From positions 127,395-191,394 of the forward strand of contig CAZOOV010000003.1 in the NCBI GenBank assembly GCA_964581515.1: 64,000 nucleotides of DNA. The letters are read 5' to 3'. The position numbers and the translations under genes were made by a program. The notes under the pieces are model-generated. The model was not told the origin of the DNA. It did no database searches and saw only the letters and a list, made by a program, of their open reading frames with translations. The DNA comes from JACJVV01 sp964581515. Lineage in GTDB: Archaea; Nanobdellota; Nanobdellia; Woesearchaeales; JACJVV01. This document shows positions 34,520 to 41,456 of this stretch, one piece after another (position 1 is the first letter of the stretch; every line of letters begins with the position of its first letter).

Positions 34520-35797
34520 ATGGTTTTAGACACAATTCTATCATTGCCATCGCCAGCGGTTGCTGTTGGTGCTGGGGGAGCTATTGCAACAGCTGTAGCT
34601 TTCATAACGCATTATTATCAAAAGAAAAGAGCTGCTATCTTTCCAGTAGTTTATTCTCATCGTGATAAGATAGGTCCGCAAGATGAGCCAGCTTTAGATT
34701 TTTATGGTGCAGTCAATGATATGACTATGTCGATAACTGAGGCATGGAATGAGATGGGGAAAACAAAGAGCTATAACAGATTCATGAAATCATTGCATCA
34801 TGAAAGATTTTTACAGAGTCTTGATGGGGTTGCTCTTGATGGAAGGGATCTCCTTGAAAAAGTTGCTCCTCACGTCGAGCTTGCAAGCATGGCAAGTAAG
34901 GTAGCAAGTACATTAGATGACTCTTGGCATTACAGGAGTCATGATAACTATCATACTCAGGTATATTATACTACTGAATCATATACAGATGCAAAGGGCA
35001 AAGTCAAGACTCGTAGAGTCAGAAGGACTAGGCAAGTATATGATGATACTGATCATTATTTTACGTTCTACCCAGAAAATGCAAGAAAAGCACATGAATT
35101 GCTTGACAATCTTGTCGTCAAGTATATGAATACTGATTTATATGATCCAGGGCTTACTAGGTATAAGATTGACCCTACTGGAAAAGATGAAAGAAGGGCA
35201 AGGCTTACAGTATTTGAGGATGAAGCTTACAAAGTAACAGACAAGGAACTGGATAATATAATGAATCAATGGTTGATTCATGCTGGCGTGAACAATATGG
35301 TTGTAAATTTCAAAGACAATATGGCATATCTTGTTGAAAATATGCATCATGCAGTAGAAGTTATTGAATCATCTAGGACAAGTTATCATTATAATACTAC
35401 TTCAAGGAGCCATAGTGGTCCAGATGGTTATAGGTGGTCTGCTGATCTTGAATCTAAGTCAAGAAATGCTAGCAATTCTGTTGGTAGTATGACTGGTCCT
35501 GTTAGGACATGTATGGAAAAAGCAGGTAACCTTCGAGAAAGACTTGTTGCTGGATTAAAGAAAGGTGGCGCTGAGAGTAATTTAAAGCAGACTGCTAAGG
35601 ATGCACTTGATATCGGTGTTGAGAGTTATTTGGCAGCATTTCCTGGTTCTGAGATAAATATTGATCAGCGTGTTAAGCCAGGTAGTATTGCACTAATTTC
35701 TCTAGGGGTTGGTCTTTTGACAGGCATATTGACCTATTTTGCTCATTCGTCTGCTGTTGCAAGTGCTGTTGAAGCTGTTAATCATTATTCTTATTGA
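34520..35797 (+). CDS. Membrane protein with two terminal helices
   Basis: The 425-residue protein has a hydrophobic helix near the N-terminus (about 10-30, Ala/Gly-rich) and another near the C-terminus (about 390-412). A long soluble, charged and tyrosine-rich region lies between. The central part has HYRSHDNYHTQVYYTTES and a second Tyr/Ser-rich stretch near 290. It is unrecognised. It resembles membrane-tethered coiled or scaffold proteins rather than a transporter. Confidence 0.6.
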   Translation: MVLDTILSLPSPAVAVGAGGAIATAVAFITHYYQKKRAAIFPVVYSHRDKIGPQDEPALDFYGAVNDMTMSITEAWNEMGKTKSYNRFMKSLHHERFLQSLDGVALDGRDLLEKVAPHVELASMASKVASTLDDSWHYRSHDNYHTQVYYTTESYTDAKGKVKTRRVRRTRQVYDDTDHYFTFYPENARKAHELLDNLVVKYMNTDLYDPGLTRYKIDPTGKDERRARLTVFEDEAYKVTDKELDNIMNQWLIHAGVNNMVVNFKDNMAYLVENMHHAVEVIESSRTSYHYNTTSRSHSGPDGYRWSADLESKSRNASNSVGSMTGPVRTCMEKAGNLRERLVAGLKKGGAESNLKQTAKDALDIGVESYLAAFPGSEINIDQRVKPGSIALISLGVGLLTGILTYFAHSSAVASAVEAVNHYSY

Positions 35798-35996
35798 TTT
35801 TTTTTCAGTTTTTTTAGTTATTATTGATTTTTGTCTATTTTGTTAATTCTTACCTTATTTCAGTGATCTTTTACTTTTTTTAATATACTCTTTTGTATAT
35901 TAGTCTTCTAAATGGTATAGAAATAGAAATATTTATATACTTGTTGTGCTTTAGTGTAATAAAATAATAAAGATAATAGATTAATTTACCTAAAAA

Positions 35997-36404
35997 ATGG
36001 TTATTTTGTATGATCGCTTCAATTTTCCGGATGATATATATGAAGTCATATTTGCAACTAAGCAACAGGAGATTGTAGCAAAGGCACTAGTTGAATTCAT
36101 GAAGGATCATGAGAATGAAGTAAATAAGACAGAAATGAGTCTGTTTGCTACTCAACTACATGAAGGAAATTTTGTAACTATGCTTGATGATCCACAATTC
36201 AAAGGTAAGAAAGTTAAACTTTCTTACAATAAAAGACAATTTTACGATCGAATATTGACACCATTAAAAAGTATGGGGCTTATTGACTATGATCTGTATA
36301 AGAAGACGTACAGGCTCAGTGATAAGTTCTACAATGATATGATGAAAATAGGACTTATGTGGAAGGAAGCGCTGAGAAAACCAGCACATTCCTATGAAAA
36401 ATAA
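35997..36404 (+). CDS. Winged-helix-like DNA-binding protein
   Basis: The 135-residue protein has a mostly helical N-terminal half. A wing-like segment follows, where KLSYNKRQFYDRILTPLKSMGLIDYDLYKKTYRLSDKF ends in a recognisable beta-wing (DYDLYKKTYRL). Archaeal transcription regulators have this shape. AAATATTTATATACTTG (35928-35943) is the TATA box. A 7-bp palindrome AATATAC...GTATATT (about 35882-35901) upstream may be an autoregulatory site. It is the last protein gene before the structured 36.4-37.25 kb region. Confidence 0.55.
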   Translation: MVILYDRFNFPDDIYEVIFATKQQEIVAKALVEFMKDHENEVNKTEMSLFATQLHEGNFVTMLDDPQFKGKKVKLSYNKRQFYDRILTPLKSMGLIDYDLYKKTYRLSDKFYNDMMKIGLMWKEALRKPAHSYEK

Positions 36405-36434
36405 GTCCAGGTTTGTGACCTTACGATCATAACC

Positions 36435-36532
36435 CTTATGAAAAAATGAGACGGGAGCATCTTCGCGTTCTAAAAACCCCCCTAACACCCCTCTAAAACC
36501 CCTGATGCTTCTGTTTTCATTGTCCTCCATAG
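36435..36532 (+). repeat. Element A: hairpin with 42-nt C-rich loop
   Basis: The arm GAGACGGGAGCATC (36448-36461) pairs at all 14 positions, four of them G-U, with the arm from 36504 to 36517. The 42-base loop contains a 27-base core (36468-36494) that is identical in element B, at the same offset. Outer matches with element B include CTTATG before the stem and CATAG after it. Confidence 0.6.
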
Positions 36533-36675
36533 CAATGGATCTTATCTGGCTCTGTTGCTATGAATCACGTAGGTTTTGATGTGATGCTTCGTGATAAGGA
36601 AGGCGACACATAAACTGGCTATCGTCGAATTCCAATGTCACAGCTGATGAGACCTCATTCATTAAAGGCGAATTA

Positions 36676-36694
36676 CCCACGGCATGACCGTGGG
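36676..36694. other. CCCACGG/CCGTGGG hairpin, IS200/IS605-end-like
   Basis: CCCACGG-CATGA-CCGTGGG is a perfect 7-bp stem with a 5-base loop, inside AAAGGCGAATTA...ACTTCATT. Hairpins of this type end IS200/IS605-family elements and their guide-like RNAs. No TnpA or TnpB gene is in the window, so this would be a remnant or a non-autonomous end. Confidence 0.45.
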
Positions 36695-36833
36695 ACTTCA
36701 TTATTACTTTTTCATTAATGTATACCCCCCCTCAGCAAAAATTAGTTATTTAGTTTCAAATCATTTTGGCGAATGATTTGATATTTGTATTTGGATGTTT
36801 GTATGGTAGAATTCCATTCAAAATAACATCGCG

Positions 36834-37023
36834 TTCACGATCCTCTCTCAGCAGAGAGGTACGAGAAATCCTGTGGATTTCTGGACCTCTTCAATTCGCT
36901 GTTTGCAGGAACTTCCGTTCACGATCCTCTCTCAGCAGAGAGGTACGAGAGCTAACGCTCTGGACCTCTTCGATGTGCTGTAAGAAGGAATTAATATTCA
37001 CGATCCTCTCTCAGCAGAGAGGT
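36834..37023 (+). repeat. Three tandem hairpin modules (27-bp core)
   Basis: TTCACGATCCTCTCTCAGC begins a 27-base core at 36834, 36918 and 36997. Each core folds as CCTCTCT-CAGC-AGAGAGG. The first two modules continue with the same TACGAG, then a hairpin of different sequence (AGAAATCC-TGT-GGATTTCT versus AGAGC-TAAC-GCTCT), then the same CTGGACCTCTTC. The third diverges after the core. Confidence 0.65.
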
Positions 37024-37042
37024 TTCATCCATCATCTGGGTA

Positions 37043-37075
37043 GGGCAGTTCCTTTGGGAGCTGTCCTCCTTTTTT
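37043..37075 (+). terminator. Hairpin with T-run
   Basis: GGGCAGTTCC (from 37043) pairs with GGGAGCTGTCC (37056-37066), including G-U pairs, over a short T-rich loop. It is followed by CTCCTTTTTT. It looks like an intrinsic terminator within the structured locus. Confidence 0.4.
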
Positions 37076-37087
37076 GATATGATGGAA

Positions 37088-37182
37088 CTTATGTAAAATG
37101 AAGCAGAGGTGCCCTTTGCTTTCTAAAAACCCCCCTAACACCCCTCTTGATACGCTGGGCACTTTTGTATTCATCTTCATAG
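37088..37182 (+). repeat. Element B: hairpin with 42-nt C-rich loop
   Basis: The arm ending GGTGCCC (37098-37114) pairs with GGGCACTTTTGTATTCAT (37157-37174) over 17 pairs with one bulged base. The loop of 42 bases holds the same 27-base core (37121-37147) as element A. Five consecutive base pairs near the loop differ from element A, with pairing kept on both sides. Confidence 0.6.
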
Positions 37183-37218
37183 TGAGCATCACAAAAGGGC
37201 TCAATTTACATAAATAGA

Positions 37219-37245
37219 GGATGGCCTCTTGGCCATTCCTTTTTG
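37219..37245 (+). terminator. Hairpin ATGGCC-TCTT-GGCCAT with T-run
   Basis: A 6-bp perfect stem flanked by GG/CC (with one bulged T) is followed directly by TTTTT at 37240. It is the last structured segment before the nrdJ promoter and a natural 3' end for an upstream transcript. Confidence 0.45.
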
Positions 37246-37436
37246 TTATTCTACTGTCTGTTTCTTTATTTTGTTAATAAGAAAAGAAAAAATAGCATCA
37301 AAACTTGTTTTAGAACCTTTTGAATCTTGAATATTTCATGTTTTTACTTTTTATTCTTTTGTAGACGTTAAACTCTTTGTTTCTAAATCCACATCTAAAA
37401 ATCTCTTTCAGAATATAACTGATTGACTTCCAAAAA

Positions 37437-37516
37437 GTATATAAATAAGTTCTGTCAGATTATACAAGGCACAAGATGTTGTGTTTTATTGTGTCTCAAA
37501 CCACAATATATAGTAT
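37437..37516 (+). promoter_or_regulatory. nrdJ promoter with two NrdR-like boxes
   Basis: TATATAAA (37438-37445) is the TATA box and predicts a start near 37467. GCACAAGATGTTGTGT (37469-37484) and CCACAATATATAGTAT (37501-37516) match the NrdR consensus ACACWATATATWGTGT at 13 and 14 of 16 positions. The boxes are 32 bases centre to centre (three helical turns), the usual NrdR arrangement. Binding would block the transcription start. No nrdR gene is in the window. Confidence 0.65.
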
Positions 37517-37549
37517 TTATCGCGCAGTGAGAAAAAAGAGGCAAAAATC

Positions 37550-40441
37550 ATGAACGAGCAAATGGCAAACCATATTTCTAATTGGAAAGTGAAAAAGAGG
37601 ACAGGTGAAATCCTTGATTTTGACAAAGATAGGATTGTAAAGGCAATTTTTAATGCAGCACAAGCAGTTGGAGGATCTGATAAGAAAGAATCTGAAAGAC
37701 TAGCTGATCAAGTATTTAATTTCATGCTTACTGATGATTCAGTTAATGATAAAGAACCATTCGATGTTGAGAAAATACAAGATATAGTAGAAAAAGTGCT
37801 TATGAAAGAGGGTCATGCAAAGACTGCAAAAGCATATATATTGTATAGGGAACAACATAGTATAGAAAGGGAACTTCAATCATTGCAGGAATTGAAGAGT
37901 GATGAGATTGATCTTGATGATCCTGTTTCGTTAAAACTAGTTGACATGTTTAAGTATAAGAGTAAGCTTAGCTCGCTTATTGAACCTGATTTGATAAATG
38001 ATTATAAGGTACTTCTTTTTCAGCTGAGAAAGATGCAAAAGACTGGTGATCTAGATGTGCATCCAGAAGATAATTATCTTTGTGGATCAGAACTTGCTGA
38101 GAACATATATAAGAAGAAATATTTTCTTAAAGGAATTGATTGTGAACTTATTGAGAAATCTCCTGAGGATCTTTTCTGCAGGATAGCTTCTTTTATTGCA
38201 GCAGTTGAACCAACATCCAAAAAACAGCTTGCATGGGCAGAAGCATTCTATAAGATGCTCTATGAAGGATATTTCATCCCTGGAGGCAGGATTATTGCTG
38301 GAGCAGGTGATATGTTTAGGCTTAAGACTTTGGCAAATTGTTTTGTTACAGTAATTGAAGAAGATAGTATAGAATCAATTTACAAAGCAGCTTATGAAGC
38401 TGCAAGAACATACTCCTATGGTGGTGGTATTGGTATCGATATATCTGTTTTGCGGCCAAAAGATGCAGTCGTGCATAACGCTGCAGATAAATCAACTGGT
38501 GCAGTGTCCTTTATGGACCTGTACAGCCTTACCACTGGTCTTATCGGTCAATCAGGCAGAAGAGGAGCACTTATGCTTACTGTTGATGTTAAACATCCGG
38601 ATGTTCCTTCATTTATACAGGTTAAGAAAGTCTCAAATTGGATAACAAACCAAATTGTTGAGCAATGTAAATGGAGCAATAGATTTGATGATGATCAATT
38701 GAATGAGATTGAAAGACAGGTAAGAGAAAATACTCAAATTAGATTTGCAAATATCAGTCTGAAAGTATCAGATGAGTTTATGTCTGCAGTAAATGAACAG
38801 AATACTTATGGTAAAGATACAATTATGGTATACAAAAAAGATAAGGATATTGATAATGGTCCTATGATGCAGGATATAGAGAATATACATTATTCTTATG
38901 GTATGCCTTCAAAACCTATTGAGAAATATGAACCACTTGAACAGTTTGATTCTCTTGATAAGTTAAATAAATATCTTAGCGATGTTCATGGCCATTTAAA
39001 TCCTATATCAAAAGAACAATTTGAAGATGTAAATAATCGTGATGTATTTGGAGATTTCATAATAAAGACAGGTGAAGATGAGCTTGCAATCAAATATGCA
39101 GGGGATTTTATGCTTTATTTCTATATAAAACAATCAGGTGAGATAAAGAAGCTTATGAAAGCAAGAGATATATGGAATCTTTTTGTAGAAGGAAATTATA
39201 GGACAGCAGAGCCAGGACTTATATTTTGGTCAAGGATGAGTAAATATTCACCATCAAATTATGTCGGAAGACCTATTGCGTCAACAAATCCTTGTGGAGA
39301 AGTTCCTCTTGAAGCAGGTGGTGCATGTAATCTTGGAAGTGTAAATCTTTCAAGGATGGTAGTCAATGGTTATAAGGATACAGCAGAGATTGATTTCAAA
39401 AGACTTGAAAAGACAGTTCATACTTTGATAAGATTCCTTGATAATGTAATCAGCTGGAATGAACGTGTTAATGCACTTGAGAAACAAAGTGAAGCTGCAA
39501 AACTTACAAGAAGGCTTGGTCTTGGTGTAATGGGTATTGCAGATATGCTTAATCAGCTTGGTCTTGGTTATGATAGTGAAGAAGGAATGAAGACTATTGA
39601 AAAAATCATGAAGTTCATAGCAGATAAAGCATATGAAGCATCAGCTTTACTTGCTGAGGAGAAAGGACCTAGTCCTATCTATGAATATGAGAAATATAAA
39701 GAAAGCCCGTTCTTTCAAGAGTCTATTTCACAACAGACAAGGGATCTGATACAAGAAAAAGGACTTCGAAATATTGCAATGCTTTCTATTGCACCAACAG
39801 GAACAATTTCTAATATCATACTTGGATTTAGGAGTGGAACAAAGAATTATATCGGTGTAAGTGGAGGAGTTGAGCCAATATTCTCACTTTATTATACAAG
39901 ACGTTCAGAATCTTTTGGAAACGTATTCTTCAAGGTATTTCATTCAACAGTACAGGCTTATCTTGATGAAAAAAATATAGGGGACGATATTCAGAAAGTA
40001 AAAGAAGAAGAGTTAAAGGATTTGTTGCCTGAGCATTTTTTTAGGACAGCACATGATATTTCTCCTGAAAAACGTGTTGTTATACAAGGTATTTGTCAAA
40101 AATATGTTGATCAAAGTATTTCATCTACTGTAAATCTTCCTGAAAATATTGATCCTGAAACAATATCGAGTATTTATATCAATGCTTGGAAACATAAACT
40201 CAAAGGAATTACTATCTATAGAGAAGGAAGTAGATATCCAATACTTCAGGCTGATGGACTAGCTAAGACTGATTTTAATGAATATAAGGATAAGAAGTAT
40301 AAACTTACTGCTCCAACAGGTGATATCATTGAAGGAACTGGTGACAGTGTTGTTACAATGCCTGATGGATCACTTACTACAATTTATCATTTGCTTAAAG
40401 AACAGAAGAAACATAGAGAAGAATCTCAGCAAGTGGAATAG
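37550..40441 (+). CDS. nrdJ: Class II (adenosylcobalamin-dependent) ribonucleotide reductase, catalytic chain
   Basis: This enzyme reduces ribonucleotides to deoxyribonucleotides using a thiyl radical made by adenosylcobalamin. The 963-residue protein starts with an ATP-cone (about 11-100, WKVKKRTGEILDFDKDRI). The barrel contains LANCFVTVIEED, SYGGGIGIDIS, the NPCGE motif with C582 and E584, CNLGSVNLSRMV and APTGTIS. The segment around DVFGDFIIKTGEDELAIKYAGD is known from a class II subfamily. The C-terminal cysteine redox tail is missing and is encoded by the next gene. The PduO adenosyltransferase downstream supports cobalamin dependence. Confidence 0.93.
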   Translation: MNEQMANHISNWKVKKRTGEILDFDKDRIVKAIFNAAQAVGGSDKKESERLADQVFNFMLTDDSVNDKEPFDVEKIQDIVEKVLMKEGHAKTAKAYILYREQHSIERELQSLQELKSDEIDLDDPVSLKLVDMFKYKSKLSSLIEPDLINDYKVLLFQLRKMQKTGDLDVHPEDNYLCGSELAENIYKKKYFLKGIDCELIEKSPEDLFCRIASFIAAVEPTSKKQLAWAEAFYKMLYEGYFIPGGRIIAGAGDMFRLKTLANCFVTVIEEDSIESIYKAAYEAARTYSYGGGIGIDISVLRPKDAVVHNAADKSTGAVSFMDLYSLTTGLIGQSGRRGALMLTVDVKHPDVPSFIQVKKVSNWITNQIVEQCKWSNRFDDDQLNEIERQVRENTQIRFANISLKVSDEFMSAVNEQNTYGKDTIMVYKKDKDIDNGPMMQDIENIHYSYGMPSKPIEKYEPLEQFDSLDKLNKYLSDVHGHLNPISKEQFEDVNNRDVFGDFIIKTGEDELAIKYAGDFMLYFYIKQSGEIKKLMKARDIWNLFVEGNYRTAEPGLIFWSRMSKYSPSNYVGRPIASTNPCGEVPLEAGGACNLGSVNLSRMVVNGYKDTAEIDFKRLEKTVHTLIRFLDNVISWNERVNALEKQSEAAKLTRRLGLGVMGIADMLNQLGLGYDSEEGMKTIEKIMKFIADKAYEASALLAEEKGPSPIYEYEKYKESPFFQESISQQTRDLIQEKGLRNIAMLSIAPTGTISNIILGFRSGTKNYIGVSGGVEPIFSLYYTRRSESFGNVFFKVFHSTVQAYLDEKNIGDDIQKVKEEELKDLLPEHFFRTAHDISPEKRVVIQGICQKYVDQSISSTVNLPENIDPETISSIYINAWKHKLKGITIYREGSRYPILQADGLAKTDFNEYKDKKYKLTAPTGDIIEGTGDSVVTMPDGSLTTIYHLLKEQKKHREESQQVE

Positions 40442-40572
40442 TAGATAAAAATATTGAGCATTAGTTAAGTTTGAGTATTGGTTTAAATTGAGTATTAGTT
40501 TAATACTAAGGTTAAGATGTAATCTTAGATTGTAATTAAGAGGATAGTAATTTAATAAAAAAGGAGGAGATT

Positions 40573-40824
40573 ATGATGGACCCTAATTATTTTGTGATTG
40601 AAGAAGTTGTGGAAGAAGAGGAATTAATAGAAGAAAAGGAGATCATGACTAACGCAGTGTCAGATTCAGTTGGTTCAGATGATACTACTCAAGCAGAAGA
40701 GGCTTCATTTGGTAATGAAAATCTTGCAGAGTGTCCTTCTTGTGGTAAAAGTACCTTGAAAGTTGAAGGTGGATGCCATAGTTGTGTGAATGAAGAATGT
40801 GGTTTTAGTAAGTGTGATATTTGA
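40573..40824 (+). CDS. Detached C-terminal redox/zinc domain of class II ribonucleotide reductase
   Basis: The 83-residue protein has an acidic N-terminal half and ends with CPSCGKSTL, GGCHSC and CGFSKC (C54, C57, C68, C71, C76, C81). This order is the zinc-ribbon plus CxxxxC shuttle tail normally fused to the end of NrdJ, where the last cysteine pair re-reduces the active site. AAGGAGG at 40561-40567 is a strong ribosome binding site for ATG 40573. It follows nrdJ directly. Split class II reductases are known in some bacteria. Confidence 0.75.
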   Translation: MMDPNYFVIEEVVEEEELIEEKEIMTNAVSDSVGSDDTTQAEEASFGNENLAECPSCGKSTLKVEGGCHSCVNEECGFSKCDI

Positions 40825-40905
40825 GATTAATTTTATTTATTTTCATTAATAATTCATTATTTTTATATATATGATTGTCTATTAAGTAAAAAAAGGAGGT
40901 GAAAG

Positions 40906-41391
40906 ATGAGTAAGCTCTACACAGGTTGTGGGGATTATGGAAAGACTAGTATCTTTCATTGTAATATAGATAAGGATTCTCCTCTTATAGAGGTAATCGG
41001 TACTATTGATGAGCTTCAGTCATCTCTTGATATTGCCAGGCTTAATTCTTCTTTTAACATCATTATAGAAAAGATTCAAGATAAATTACGTTTTTTAGCA
41101 GGAGAAGTTGCAGGATATGTTGACGCTACTCATGAACTCATTTCTCTTGAGGATATACATCATATTGAAACTATAATAGATGAGCTTTCTGATGTGGTTC
41201 CGTCTACTTTTGTGAGATTTAATAATCAAACTTCTGTTTATCTTAATGAGTCTAGAGTCAGAGCTCGTAGGCTTGAGCGGAAAATATTCAAATTAGGAAC
41301 TTTACGTCCAGAAGTAGGGAAATATGTAAATAGGCTTTCTGATCTGTTTTTTGTATTGAGCTATAAAGCAGAATTAGAATTAACAGATTGA
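40906..41391 (+). CDS. pduO: PduO-type cob(I)alamin adenosyltransferase
   Basis: The enzyme transfers adenosine from ATP to cob(I)alamin and makes the cofactor NrdJ needs. The 161-residue protein starts SKLYTGCGDYGKTSIF (the ATP-binding TGxGDxGxT motif) and ends with SRVRARRLERKIF, NRLSDLFFVLSYKAELE, as in PduO proteins. AAAGGAGGTGA precedes the ATG. It is the third gene of the nrdJ operon. The family's second Thr in the N-terminal motif is replaced by Cys here (TGCGD). Confidence 0.87.
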   Translation: MSKLYTGCGDYGKTSIFHCNIDKDSPLIEVIGTIDELQSSLDIARLNSSFNIIIEKIQDKLRFLAGEVAGYVDATHELISLEDIHHIETIIDELSDVVPSTFVRFNNQTSVYLNESRVRARRLERKIFKLGTLRPEVGKYVNRLSDLFFVLSYKAELELTD

Positions 41392-41396
41392 ATCTG

Positions 41397-41456
41397 CTGG
41401 TAGAAAATATTCTTTACTGGTAGAAATATTTTTTATTGGTAGAAGATATTATTTAT
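41397..41456. repeat. Three-copy 20-bp degenerate tandem repeat
   Basis: TGGTAGAAAATATTCTTTA and two imperfect copies (TGGTAGAAATATTTTTTAT, TGGTAGAAGATATTATTTA) lie between the convergent pduO and opine-dehydrogenase-like genes, where terminators would sit. Confidence 0.5.

Larger units (their letters stand above)
36405..37245 (+). ncRNA. Candidate structured RNA locus (provisional)
   Basis: No convincing protein gene lies in these 840 bases. The stretch is visibly richer in G and C than its surroundings and is packed with paired segments. These are two large hairpins with covarying stems (elements A and B), three tandem hairpin modules, a CATAGCAA/TTGCTATG stem (36528-36558), an ATCACG/CGTGAT stem (about 36564-36594) and hairpins followed by T-runs at 37043-37075 and 37219-37245. 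The G-U pairs in the A and B stems work only for a plus-strand transcript. Its promoter is not clear, and it may be read from the 35997 gene. Confidence 0.5.

Noticed and set aside
36264..36530. Minus-strand protein of 88 aa containing RGVLGGFL
   Set aside because: It overlaps the winged-helix gene and reads through the hairpin repeat. The same peptide arises at element B by the RNA repeat, so the repeat explains it.
36644..36694. Hammerhead ribozyme (CTGATGAG ... CGAA)
   Set aside because: After CGAA the required A and the U-H cleavage junction are missing, stem II pairs poorly, and the following stem is the IS605-like hairpin. The motif match appears to be chance.
36832..37023. CRISPR array (three repeats of about 27-35 bp with 44-49 bp spacers)
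   Set aside because: The spacers share sequence with each other (CTGGACCTCTTC, GCTG, AGGAA), the third repeat diverges, the repeats are themselves hairpins, and no cas gene is present.
36766..37077. Plus-strand 103-aa frame over the triple module
   Set aside because: It is composed of the repeated hairpin sequence, starts without a promoter or ribosome binding site, and its protein repeats only echo the nucleotide repeats.
38760..39180. Intein in NrdJ
   Set aside because: The extra segment lacks the N-terminal Cys/Ser and the C-terminal His-Asn of inteins. It matches a known insertion in a class II reductase subfamily (GDFxI...KARDIW).
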